DNA of 64,000 nucleotides, taken from NCBI RefSeq assembly GCF_026651875.1, contig NZ_CP104067.1, positions 4,826,501 to 4,890,500 on the forward strand. Reading direction: 5' to 3'. A program made the position numbers and the translations under genes. The DNA comes from Alicyclobacillus fastidiosus. Its GTDB lineage: Bacteria > Bacillota > Bacilli > Alicyclobacillales > Alicyclobacillaceae. Numbering within the stretch: the first letter of the stretch is position 1; each line of letters opens with the position of its first letter. Shown here one piece after another: positions 44,203 to 52,395 of this stretch. Below the pieces are notes generated by a model. That model had not been told where the DNA came from. It was given only the letters and a program-made list of their open reading frames with translations, and did not search any database.

Positions 44203-44311
44203 TGTCCCACTCCTCAAACTGACGAAGTATCTATGCAAGAAAACAATAGTGGGAGGCACATAATCGGAGGACAATGCATCGCGGATACCTCCCACAAATT
44301 TTGATTACAAA

Positions 44312-44440
44312 TCAACAGCATGGTGTTGTGGCTGCTGCAGCATAACCGCCATAAGCCGGGACTAGCAGGAAGAACAGAACAAAAATGATCAGGAACACAA
44401 CTGCCCAATGAGTGTAATATCCGAATGTTCCATACATCAT
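44312..44440 (-). CDS. Small YjcZ-like membrane peptide (42 aa)
   Basis: GGAGGTTGATA precedes a double ATG at 44440/44437 opening a 42-codon frame: MMYGTFGYYTHWAVVFLI followed by IFVLFFLLVPAYGG and an Ala-rich end with a final Cys-Cys. Glycine/tyrosine-rich N-terminus plus one hydrophobic helix resembles the YjcZ family of Bacillus sporulation peptides; the match is by character, not by alignment. The Cys-Cys end next to a glutaredoxin gene is notable. It is 110 bases upstream of the glutaredoxin and may be co-transcribed. Confidence 0.6.
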   Translation of the reverse strand: MMYGTFGYYTHWAVVFLIIFVLFFLLVPAYGGYAAAATTPCC

Positions 44441-44731
44441 TATCAACCTCCTATATGGACTTATAAATTAGTTGTATGTGTAAACGATTGTCCTTTCTAA
44501 CGGCGAATGACGCTGTAAATTCGCCTATACTGGAGCTTTAAGACTCCGTGATAACAAAAAAATCATGACGGAGTACGCCATGATTGTGTATCCTCATTGA
44601 GCCAAACTGCCATTGTGCGACATAACAGCAGTTATTCTAAATGTTTGTAGGTGAAAAGACAGGTCCCGTGGAAGCGCATTTGTTGCTGTAGTTCTTTTTT
44701 CGTTCGACTGGCATGCTACGAATCTTCTTTT

Positions 44732-45754
44732 TCATCGTCTTGAGCTCTTTTCCGTGATCGGAACAGGTCTTTCTGCTGGTCGGTTAAGTGCCAAAATGGC
44801 CACTGTAACAAGAATACACACCCCGCCGATCATTGCAGGTAAGCCCATTTGTACATGTAAAAACGCAACTGCAATGATTGAGGCAGACAATGGCTCACCA
44901 CAAGACAACAGACTCGCCTCTGAGGCGGTAATATATTTCAAGCTCGAGATATAGACGTAGAACGCAACCAAGGTTCCGAACAACACCACGAAGCTGACGA
45001 GCCACCATGCACCTAATGAGCTATGTCCCGTGTAACGCCACGGTGGTGTGATAAAAGACATTCCAATACCACCGATGAGCATCGCCCATCCAACAATGGT
45101 TGCAGAGTCGTATTTCTGCAATAAAACTTGTGGATACAAAGAATAAAATGCGAGCGTTATGGCTGAGACCAGTCCCCAAAAAAACGCCAGAGGTGCAATG
45201 GAGAAACTGTGAAAGTCGCCATTTGTAACGAGTAATAAAGCACCCGCGAGCGCGAGAAAAACAGCCGCAAACTGTGAAATACTCGGCAAGCGGCGTTGTC
45301 GTAAGGCAAGGTACCCTGTAATGAATATAGGTCCCATATACTGAAGCATGGTTCCGGTAGCAGCGTTTCCATAGCGAATTGATGAGAAATAAGAATACTG
45401 AACACCAAGTAATCCAATGATTCCAAAGAGAACAAGCTTTAGGGCATCCCGTTTATCTTTCCATACGGCGATGGTCCGCATGGGGCCCGATTTTATGGAG
45501 ACACCTGCCAGGAGCAGCATCCCAGCGATACTCATGCGCACGCTTACCAACCAACCGGATTGAAATCCGTCACGTTGAAATAACACTTGAGCAGCAGTCC
45601 CCGAAACGCCCCAAAGAACAGCCCCCAACAGTACCATCGACAGACCCTTGAAATGGTCGAACTTCTTGCCAGCAACAGACGTTGATTTCATCGCCGTTTC
45701 CATGTTTCCCGGTTTCTGGTTTTCAAGGTTCATGTTTGACTCTACGTACTCCAA
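44732..45754 (-). CDS. EamA/DMT-family permease
   Basis: A 340-aa membrane protein with ten helices in two EamA repeats (about residues 40-170 and 185-325). The first helix reads VLLGAVLWGVSGTAAQVLF and the second repeat ends SGAEPLS-like as SLLSCGEPLSASIIAVAFL, typical of the family's paired ends. EamA proteins export or import amino acids, purines or other metabolites; the substrate is not predictable. The start is TTG at 45754 with AGGAGGTGG upstream; the longer frame has no site. The first 30 residues are polar and probably cytosolic. Confidence 0.86.
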   Translation of the reverse strand: MEYVESNMNLENQKPGNMETAMKSTSVAGKKFDHFKGLSMVLLGAVLWGVSGTAAQVLFQRDGFQSGWLVSVRMSIAGMLLLAGVSIKSGPMRTIAVWKDKRDALKLVLFGIIGLLGVQYSYFSSIRYGNAATGTMLQYMGPIFITGYLALRQRRLPSISQFAAVFLALAGALLLVTNGDFHSFSIAPLAFFWGLVSAITLAFYSLYPQVLLQKYDSATIVGWAMLIGGIGMSFITPPWRYTGHSSLGAWWLVSFVVLFGTLVAFYVYISSLKYITASEASLLSCGEPLSASIIAVAFLHVQMGLPAMIGGVCILVTVAILALNRPAERPVPITEKSSRR

Positions 45755-45941
45755 CGTCCCACCTCCTGTAAAAGTCATCTCATACTGTACTATTAACACA
45801 AAACAAATTTATCCTCTACGGTAGATGGCGCGTGAAGAGCATCCTGAGGAAGATCGACAACTATAAGAGGCAAGGTGGAAGCAACATCTTGAGTCACTGG
45901 TCAATATCAAGAAGACGTTGCGATGTTTTGAGAAAGGAGCT

Positions 45942-45973
45942 AAAGGGCCTCTCATGAAGGAGGCCCTTTTATA
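45942..45973. terminator. Strong hairpin terminator
   Basis: AAAGGGCCTC (45942-45951) pairs perfectly with GAGGCCCTTT (45960-45969), followed on the plus strand by TTTTATACTTT. No plus-strand gene is recognised upstream, so it may end an unannotated short transcript from about 45800 or be a remnant. Confidence 0.75.
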
Positions 45974-46014
45974 CTTTACGCTACGTAATCGGAACAACTC
46001 GGTGTTTTAAACTG

Positions 46015-46033
46015 TGGTGGGTGCACGCCACCA
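46015..46033 (-). terminator. Hairpin after the GT39 glycosyltransferase gene
   Basis: TGGTGG (46015-46020) pairs with CCACCA (46028-46033); on the minus strand CAGTTTAAAAC follows. It lies 38 bases after the 46072 stop and is a modest terminator. Confidence 0.45.
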
Positions 46034-46071
46034 TTACAAGGTGATTCGGGAGTTCAAAGGAAATACCACAC

Positions 46072-48318
46072 TCATTTTCCGGATTTGGGCTGGGTTAAGT
46101 CATATAAGGTTACTCCGCCTACACTAACTGTCTTAAAGTTGTTTTTCACCCAATTGGTAATCGCCGTTCCAGAACCACCAACTCCCTGGAAGTTAGATCC
46201 ACGGGCACCTTCTGGGGAATTACTATTTACTTCACTCCCGGGGAGTGCACTGCCCATACCGCCACCAGGGAGTTCACCGCTCGCACTTCCACCAGGGAAT
46301 CCACCGGCCATACCACCGCCTGGGAATTCACTGCTCGTGCCCCTACCCGGGAAGGTATTGCTCGTATTACGGCCAGAAAATCCACCAGGACCACCCGCCC
46401 CCATACCATCAGCGATATAGTAGTGAATTTTCCCTTCACTCACGTACTGTTTAAACTCGGAAAGCGTCATGGCTGGGTCGCTACCCGAGAATCCACCGAT
46501 AGCCATGACTGGCTCTCCGCTTGCCAGCTGGTACGGAGCAGATGACATTGCACTCGTTGTCGCCGCTACCCAAGTGTAATGCGATGCATCTTTCTGAAGA
46601 AGCTTAACAACCGCCTCGCTGGGGGTAGTGTCACCTCGGCCAGAAAAACCACCGGTATTGTTACGAAGTGTCGTCGCCCCCGATGCCTCGGCGGGTAGAC
46701 TTCTCGAACTATCTCCAGTTGTTCCAGGACCAACACCCACGGCTCCATTACCACCGAATCCACCTTTAAATCCGCCACCGAAAGTCATGCTAGACACAGC
46801 CGGTCCCGCTGAAGGAGTCGATCCTGTATGCGGAGTAGCCACAGTATCCAACGTATACGCCATCGGTCCCGCCAATCCGACTATCATAGCAGCTACAGCC
46901 GCTCCACCAAACCACCTGCGTCCAAGCTTTGCCCCAATAACAATGGCGACGGCAGCGATAATACCGACCACAAGTATGGAGAACCGTAACCAGGGATACC
47001 AGGTGGGTGTGCGGTTGAGGAGCACATAGGACCAGACCACCGTGGCCAGAGTGGCACCCGCCAAGCCGCCCCGGGCAATAAATTCATTCTTCCTGCGCCA
47101 GAGAACATCGACACCGATACCCACGAGGGCTGCCACCGATGGTGCCAGGGCAATGGTGTAATACGTATGGATGATCCCTTGACCTAAACTAAACGCTAGA
47201 CCTGTCACGACGAGTGACAAGACCCATAAGATCATCGCCTGGAAAGCCCTATCGGTCCGCCACTTACGGCGTACAATCCATACAGTGATAACAAAGAGAA
47301 TCAATGCACCAGGAATCAGCCACGAGATCTGGCCTCCCATGTCGGTCGCAAATAATCGAAACAGACCGGTAGCTCCGCTGAAGCCTCCAGACATTCCTCC
47401 ACCTGTGAATGCGTGTGTGCTTCCACCGATACTGTCATAGGTGAGCTTCGGTGTACCTCCACCGCCTGCCATCCCCGACTCATTGCCACTTAGCCGACCA
47501 AGACCGTTATAACCGAAGATAAGGTTCAAGATACTGTTATTCTGAGAACTCCCGATGTACGGACGGTCAGCTGCTGGTATCAGTTGCACAATCGCCACCC
47601 ACCAACCTGCTGACACAACCACAGCAATCGCGCTCATTATGATTTGCACCAGGCGTCGGCGTAAAGACATGGGGGAAAACACGAGATAGACAACGACAAA
47701 AGCTGGTACGACTAAGAAAGCCGCAAGCATTTTCGTTAAAAATCCAAACCCAATGAGAACCGATGCCAACATGAGCCATTTCGTTTTTCCTGCTTCGAGT
47801 GATCGCGTGAGCGCATAAGCACTGGATGTAAGTAAAAGTACCAATAGTGCATCTGGATTGTTGAATCGGAACATGAGGGCAGCAACCGGCGTAGTGGCGA
47901 GTACAGCTCCAGCAAGCAAGGCTGCACCCGGGCTGAACCAGCGTCGGATCGTACTGTAGAGGACCCATACACAGGCCACACCCTCCAGCGCTTCGGGTAC
48001 AAGGATGCTCCATGAATTGAGACCGAATATCCGAGCTGACAGGTCCATGATCCACAAAGAAGCGGGCGGTTTATCCACCGTAATATAATTTGATGCGTCT
48101 AGTGATCCGAAGAAAAATGCCTTCCAACTTTTTGCCGCAGCCTGCACCGCAGCACTATAAAAGGAGTTGGACCAGCCAGACTGGTCTAGCCCCCAAATAT
48201 AAGCGACACCCGTCAACAGCAACAGGGCTATCAGCGCTGGTCTGACCCACTGCGCATCTTCTGGTCGACCTCGGAGAAACGTTCGAAACCCCTGTCTGCG
48301 CGACTGTAATGTACTCAT
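46072..48318 (-). CDS. GT39 (YkcB/ArnT-like) polyprenol-dependent glycosyltransferase
   Basis: A 748-aa integral membrane glycosyltransferase of the dolichyl-phosphate-mannose type. The first exported loop has WSNSFYSAAVQ and NYITVDKPPASLWIMD, the DKPP segment being typical of the YkcB group; about eleven helices follow. Two glycine-rich outer loops occur (about residues 335-375, and a C-terminal region from about 560 onward with repeated PGGG, FPGG and FSGR units). The C-terminal globular end (VTLYDLTQPKSGK) closes a domain that is often separate in relatives. The ATG at 48318 has AAAGGACGG at good spacing; longer starts at 48459 or 48498 are less likely. It probably moves a sugar onto a wall polymer or protein. 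Confidence 0.85.
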   Translation of the reverse strand: MSTLQSRRQGFRTFLRGRPEDAQWVRPALIALLLLTGVAYIWGLDQSGWSNSFYSAAVQAAAKSWKAFFFGSLDASNYITVDKPPASLWIMDLSARIFGLNSWSILVPEALEGVACVWVLYSTIRRWFSPGAALLAGAVLATTPVAALMFRFNNPDALLVLLLTSSAYALTRSLEAGKTKWLMLASVLIGFGFLTKMLAAFLVVPAFVVVYLVFSPMSLRRRLVQIIMSAIAVVVSAGWWVAIVQLIPAADRPYIGSSQNNSILNLIFGYNGLGRLSGNESGMAGGGGTPKLTYDSIGGSTHAFTGGGMSGGFSGATGLFRLFATDMGGQISWLIPGALILFVITVWIVRRKWRTDRAFQAMILWVLSLVVTGLAFSLGQGIIHTYYTIALAPSVAALVGIGVDVLWRRKNEFIARGGLAGATLATVVWSYVLLNRTPTWYPWLRFSILVVGIIAAVAIVIGAKLGRRWFGGAAVAAMIVGLAGPMAYTLDTVATPHTGSTPSAGPAVSSMTFGGGFKGGFGGNGAVGVGPGTTGDSSRSLPAEASGATTLRNNTGGFSGRGDTTPSEAVVKLLQKDASHYTWVAATTSAMSSAPYQLASGEPVMAIGGFSGSDPAMTLSEFKQYVSEGKIHYYIADGMGAGGPGGFSGRNTSNTFPGRGTSSEFPGGGMAGGFPGGSASGELPGGGMGSALPGSEVNSNSPEGARGSNFQGVGGSGTAITNWVKNNFKTVSVGGVTLYDLTQPKSGK

Positions 48319-48873
48319 CTCTACCGTCCTTTCATACCCAGCAACGATATCAGGAGTGTTGTACGGAAGTACGCTTGAAACCCGTGCGCTGCAAGTAGAA
48401 TAATCGCGGTTTTCTCCAGATATTCCCACTGCACCTTTTCGCGTCATCCCTAACTCCATCTTCTTACCGCTATGGCAGGACCTATGATAGCCAATCACCC
48501 TGAATTAAGTTTGAAAGAAAGCTGAAAGGTTCCTGAAGATACCCTCTTCGATTTCGTACCACGTTGGAAATTTTTCGAACGTCTATGCTTGCCACTTCAA
48601 AAATGAATTCAATATTTGACTGCTACGCTTACACAAGAACGGCAGAATGGATAAATCAGCTCGGACACTCATCTGGAGGAATGAAAGTTTTCAGCAAGCT
48701 TTAAGCTAATCCTTAAGTGGATCTCAGGTTAATACGTTAAAAATGTTTCAGACGAAAAGAAGTGCTCTACCTTAGACACGATGCGGACACGCTTAAGAAA
48801 CCAGTAAACGACTGTTTTGCCCTTCACATAACAGCATGTGCTGTACAGAAATAACAAATGGGAGTGAAACCCA
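48319..48873. promoter_or_regulatory. Divergent intergenic region before the redox cluster
   Basis: This 555-base gap holds the promoters for GT39 (left) and the redox cluster (right). The in-frame 60-codon extension of GT39 to 48498 occupies part of it. Short dyads such as AAGCTTTAAGC and CCTTAAG near 48700-48720 are seen. No RNA gene was recognised. Confidence 0.4.
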
Positions 48874-49497
48874 ATTGCACCAGAGGAAAAACAACGAGCA
48901 CGTGAAAGACGAGAAATCAAACTACGCAGATGGATGATCGGATTCTCATGGACTCTTCCCGTGTTCTCCTTCATGAGTCTCTTTGATGTTTGGCACAACA
49001 TAGCTCATGCAAGTTCCAGTACCCATACTACCCAAACCGCATCGACGAACACCACATCCAACACAAGCGATAAAGTGCTGTTTAAAGAAGGAATGACCAG
49101 TACTCAGGTTTCTAAAATACAAGAACAATTAGCTGAGCTGGGGTTTTTTAATGATTCCGTTACGTCATATTATGGTCCGGAAACCGCCGAGGTTGTGAAG
49201 GAATTCCAATCCCAATACGGACTTTCCGTAACAGGAGACATTGATTCGAAAACTTTATCTGCACTCCAAAGGGCGGTGAAACAGTACCAAACCAACAGCT
49301 TGAGTTCGTCCTCTTCGAACAGTGATTCAGGAGGCAGCGGACAGCAGACTGAACAGTCGCCGCCTACTGATAGCGAAAGCTCGTCCAGATCCAATTTTGA
49401 TGACGGCAGCTCAGGAAACGGGGATTCTTCCGGGTCACAGTCAACCGTCACACCGAGCCAACAACCATTCCCTGATACATCTTCGTCAGCTTCGTAA
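48874..49497 (+). CDS. Membrane-anchored peptidoglycan-binding protein
   Basis: An exported or anchored protein: a basic segment (EEKQRARERREIKLRRW), one hydrophobic helix (MIGFSWTLPVFSFMSLF), then a peptidoglycan-binding-1 domain (EGMTSTQVSKIQEQLAELGF ... VVKEFQSQYGLSVTGDIDSK) and a long Ser/Asp/Gly/Gln tail. The ATG at 48934 has no ribosome site, while ATT at 48874, in frame, has GGGAGTG at correct spacing, and starting there gives a proper positively charged anchor; this rare start is an inference and the ATG remains possible. It is 12 bases upstream of apbE and likely anchors the redox cluster to the wall. Confidence 0.75.
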   Translation: MAPEEKQRARERREIKLRRWMIGFSWTLPVFSFMSLFDVWHNIAHASSSTHTTQTASTNTTSNTSDKVLFKEGMTSTQVSKIQEQLAELGFFNDSVTSYYGPETAEVVKEFQSQYGLSVTGDIDSKTLSALQRAVKQYQTNSLSSSSSNSDSGGSGQQTEQSPPTDSESSSRSNFDDGSSGNGDSSGSQSTVTPSQQPFPDTSSSAS

Positions 49498-49509
49498 GGA
49501 GGCAATACT

Positions 49510-50469
49510 ATGACATCAACAGCCTTTCGAGCGATGGGGACGAACGTGTATATGGAAATCCCCGATGCAGACGTAAGTGACTGTGTCCAATCCGAAATCC
49601 TAGAAACAGCAGTGGACGAAATGGCGAAATTGGAGTCTTTGTTAACTCGATTTATAGCTGATAGTGAACTGAATCGCTTAAACAATTCAGCAGGACGATG
49701 GACGGATATCGATCCGCACCTGTATAAGATTCTTCAGCTTGCAAAGGACTTCTTCGTCAAGACACGTGGTCTATTCAATCCGTGTCTAGGCACCATCATG
49801 AACGGGTTAGGTTACGACGTCTCGTTCGAACACATAACGACAAACAAAAATAACCCCATTTTTGAAATACCGTACGTGGCTCAAATGCATTGCCCATTCA
49901 ACCTGCGGATGAATGAAAATAAATGTCAAGCATTCCTGGAACCTGGACACAGAATTGACCTAGGGGGCATCGCAAAAGGTTGGATTGTACAGCAGGTCGC
50001 TGCGAAAATGCGAAGTCTGGGAGCCAAGCAGTTCGTGTGTAATGCCGGCGGGGACTTAATCTGCAGTGGATGCAACGGAAGGCGGCCTTGGGTCATCGGT
50101 ATCACCGACCCTTTCGATCCGAAGCGTAACATCATCTTACTCGACATTCGCAACCTTTCGATTGCAACCAGCGGGACGTATAAGAGAACGTGGAACAATC
50201 AAGGAAAAGTCGTTCATCACATAATTGACCCGTTCTTAGGAACGCCTGTCGAGTCGGACATTGTATCCTGTAGTGTTGTACACAAAGACCTAGTGACTGC
50301 AGAGGTACAGGCAAAAGTAGCACTTCTCATGGGAACCGACACAGCCGTGCCATGGTTAGAAAGACAGGATTGCGCCGGATGGGTACTCGTAAAGCAAAAT
50401 AGACTGGTGGTTAAATCATGCAACTTATCAACGAACAACAACGTTTCCCATTCATCTATACGTGTGTAA
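49510..50469 (+). CDS. apbE: FAD:protein FMN transferase (ApbE family)
   Basis: A 319-aa ApbE-type flavin transferase that attaches FMN to threonine of a target protein. Landmarks are FRAMGTNVYMEI at the start, RFIADSELNRLN, the GLFNPCLGT region, RIDLGGIAKGWIVQQVA, NAGGDLICSG and the Mg-binding C-terminal HHIIDPFLGTPVES with VTAEVQAKVALLMG. No signal peptide or lipobox is seen, so it may act in the cytosol. GGAGGCAATACT precedes the ATG. Its 3' end overlaps the next gene by 52 bases. No protein with an obvious flavinylation motif is present in the cluster. Confidence 0.9.
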   Translation: MTSTAFRAMGTNVYMEIPDADVSDCVQSEILETAVDEMAKLESLLTRFIADSELNRLNNSAGRWTDIDPHLYKILQLAKDFFVKTRGLFNPCLGTIMNGLGYDVSFEHITTNKNNPIFEIPYVAQMHCPFNLRMNENKCQAFLEPGHRIDLGGIAKGWIVQQVAAKMRSLGAKQFVCNAGGDLICSGCNGRRPWVIGITDPFDPKRNIILLDIRNLSIATSGTYKRTWNNQGKVVHHIIDPFLGTPVESDIVSCSVVHKDLVTAEVQAKVALLMGTDTAVPWLERQDCAGWVLVKQNRLVVKSCNLSTNNNVSHSSIRV

Positions 50470-51071
50470 TTGTCGGAATTGTAATTGCAGGTGCTAACGT
50501 AGTTACACACGTGATAAACCCTGCACCTGCAAACGCAAATCAACTGTATTGGTATATGGCGAGGTCTTCAGGTTTTACATCCTATGGCTTGTTATCGTTG
50601 GCCGTATTGCTGGGCGCCTCGAGTTCGAGTGGGGTATGGGATCGGCTCAAATTGAGGAAATTGATGACGCAAGTGCATCAGTACGCATCGTTACTTGTGT
50701 TTCCGTTTTTGTTCTTTCATTTATGGGGGGTGTACTCTGACAAGTCTGTTCTATTTACTTGGGCTTCCATCTTGGTGCCGTTTATAGATACCTATCGAGT
50801 TGTGCCAATCGGCTTAGGGATTCTCGTATTATATGGATGGATATTGTTGATTGTAACATCCTATTTTCGTGAAAAAATCGGTGTAAAGGTGTGGAGAGGG
50901 ATTCACATGGCCGCTTTCCCAATGTTTATTTTAGTCACCCTTCACAGTTTACTCTCGGGAAGCGACACGGGAAAACTATGGTCGTCTCTCGTTTACCTCG
51001 TGCCTTCGGTACTATTTGTCATCATTTTGTTTAAACGGTTTGCAAGGAAAAGCCCAAGGAATTCATACTGA
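50418..51071 (+). CDS. Ferric-reductase-like transmembrane haem protein
   Basis: A 217-aa protein with six helices of the ferric reductase-like (MsrQ/YedZ-type) cytochrome b family. Candidate haem ligands are histidines in MTQVHQYASLLVFPFLFFHL and in RGIHMAAFPMFILVTLHSLL, two helices apart as in the family. It overlaps apbE by 52 bases, so both are expressed together. With ApbE and a wall-anchored protein this suggests transfer of electrons from the cytosol or quinone pool across the membrane, possibly to a flavinylated partner. The electron acceptor is unknown. The gene ends before a strong convergent terminator. Confidence 0.82.
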   Translation: MQLINEQQRFPFIYTCVIVGIVIAGANVVTHVINPAPANANQLYWYMARSSGFTSYGLLSLAVLLGASSSSGVWDRLKLRKLMTQVHQYASLLVFPFLFFHLWGVYSDKSVLFTWASILVPFIDTYRVVPIGLGILVLYGWILLIVTSYFREKIGVKVWRGIHMAAFPMFILVTLHSLLSGSDTGKLWSSLVYLVPSVLFVIILFKRFARKSPRNSY

Positions 51072-51141
51072 TTCACTCGAGTCCGCAAACCATCTGATGT
51101 TCAATTTCCGGTTTATTGAATGAATCGCCATAAACAATAAA

Positions 51142-51173
51142 CGCAAATGGCCGCCATATGACAGCCATTTGCG
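51142..51173. terminator. Bidirectional terminator after the redox cluster
   Basis: CGCAAATGGC (51142-51151) pairs perfectly with GCCATTTGCG (51164-51173) between the converging ferric-reductase-like gene and the stalk-domain remnant. Confidence 0.75.
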
Positions 51174-51243
51174 GACGAAAAGTGTCAGCGAGTTGCTGCT
51201 GGCTAACACATATCGTGCGGAGAATGGAGCAGAGACTCTCCAT

Positions 51244-52260
51244 TTACGAGTTTGTCGAGTTATCACTAGTTGACGGTGTTGCGTTCGTGGAATTTGTTGC
51301 GCTCGGTGAAGTTGTAGAACTTGTAGACGACGAGTCACTGGTAACGCTAGGCACGATACTTTCAATTTGCCACAGGCCTGTTGTAGGGTCTTTGTCTAGC
51401 GTCCACGTATTGTCTTGATTCACTGTCTTTACCGTTCCATCGTTGTAATCAATAATATCTGTTTCCTTTTGATCTAGAACAACTTGAGTTGCGGTCGAAG
51501 TGACAACACTTGTCGAAAACGAGTTGTCATCTACAGATAATTGCTTGATGTTGTTTTCCGTACTGTATTGGGGCCAGTTAAGCTGATTATCACGGCTCTC
51601 AACTGCATTAAAGCCATCTGCAGTATAATAACCGGCAGCATAAAGCCCCTGGTCAATGTAAAACGGTTCGTTGTTATAGTCTTGCTGTTCTGTAGTGGCG
51701 TCGATATCCGTATCCATGTGGTCACACCAGGTACACAATGTCCGATGGCGTGCTTTCGGTTATGTTGTTGAATGGCTCCATGTCCCACGTATGTGTGCTT
51801 CCGTCCCAATCTTCTCCTGCATTGTAGCCAACGGTTATATCGTTTAAGAGTTGTTGAATGTACCAAATGGGCATGAATACAGTCGTCTCTTTTGAACTGG
51901 GGTCCACAGCAGAAATGGAATTGACCCGCTTTACTAATTTGTTGTTAAAATAAATCCCGTCTGCTCCTGTACCAACCTTGATATCTGATGTGTCGGTTGG
52001 CATCCATTCTGGAAGAGTGAACTCCCAAGTGTGATTGGTCCCATTCCATTGACTTTTGACGCCAAGGTGCTGCAACGCCGTTTTCACATACCAAGTGGCC
52101 ACCCTTGCGTCCCTGTGCATGATTGTCGATTCGGGTCTTATGATCCAATATTTGTCTTGCCCTTCCATATAACTGGGGTAAAATCACCTTGTTTGGCTGA
52201 CGACACAAACGCATAACCCTGAGTTGGGAACAGAGGAACAATGGACTGCTTCACACGTCC
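51244..52260 (-). pseudogene. Decayed secreted 'stalk-domain' protein gene
   Basis: Three overlapping minus-strand frames look like pieces of one exported protein. The middle piece (52168-51722) has two copper-amine-oxidase-N-like stalk repeats (ARVATWYVKTALQHLGVKSQ and VFMPIWYIQQLLNDITVGYN). It stops at SDIVYLV, and the frame next to it (51738-51244) continues with a DUF4440/SnoaL-like ending, DPTTGLWQIESIV, and a Ser/Thr-rich tail. Upstream, another frame (about 52260-52175) reads QGYAFVSSAKQ before stopping. No ribosome site or signal peptide is found for either large frame. At least two frameshifts would be needed to rebuild it. It is a degraded gene, or has sequence errors. Confidence 0.65.
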
Positions 52261-52395
52261 GGTACTTCTGTCGCCAGAATCCGTCAACCGACTTCGTCGA
52301 TTTTGCTGAAAGGGTGCTTTACATCATGGATTTTCTTGCATAAGAGTTGCCCGAAAAACAAATCATCATAAGGTAATTTGTGGGGGGCATACATA

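Noticed and set aside
46205..46440. Tandem repeat array or CRISPR-like pattern
   Set aside because: The repeated GGC/CCA-rich units are irregular and in frame within the GT39 gene, encoding Gly/Pro-rich protein sequence.
52242..52395. Possible c-di-AMP riboswitch before the KimA-like gene
   Set aside because: No recognisable conserved core, and the space also overlaps the decayed stalk-domain gene.
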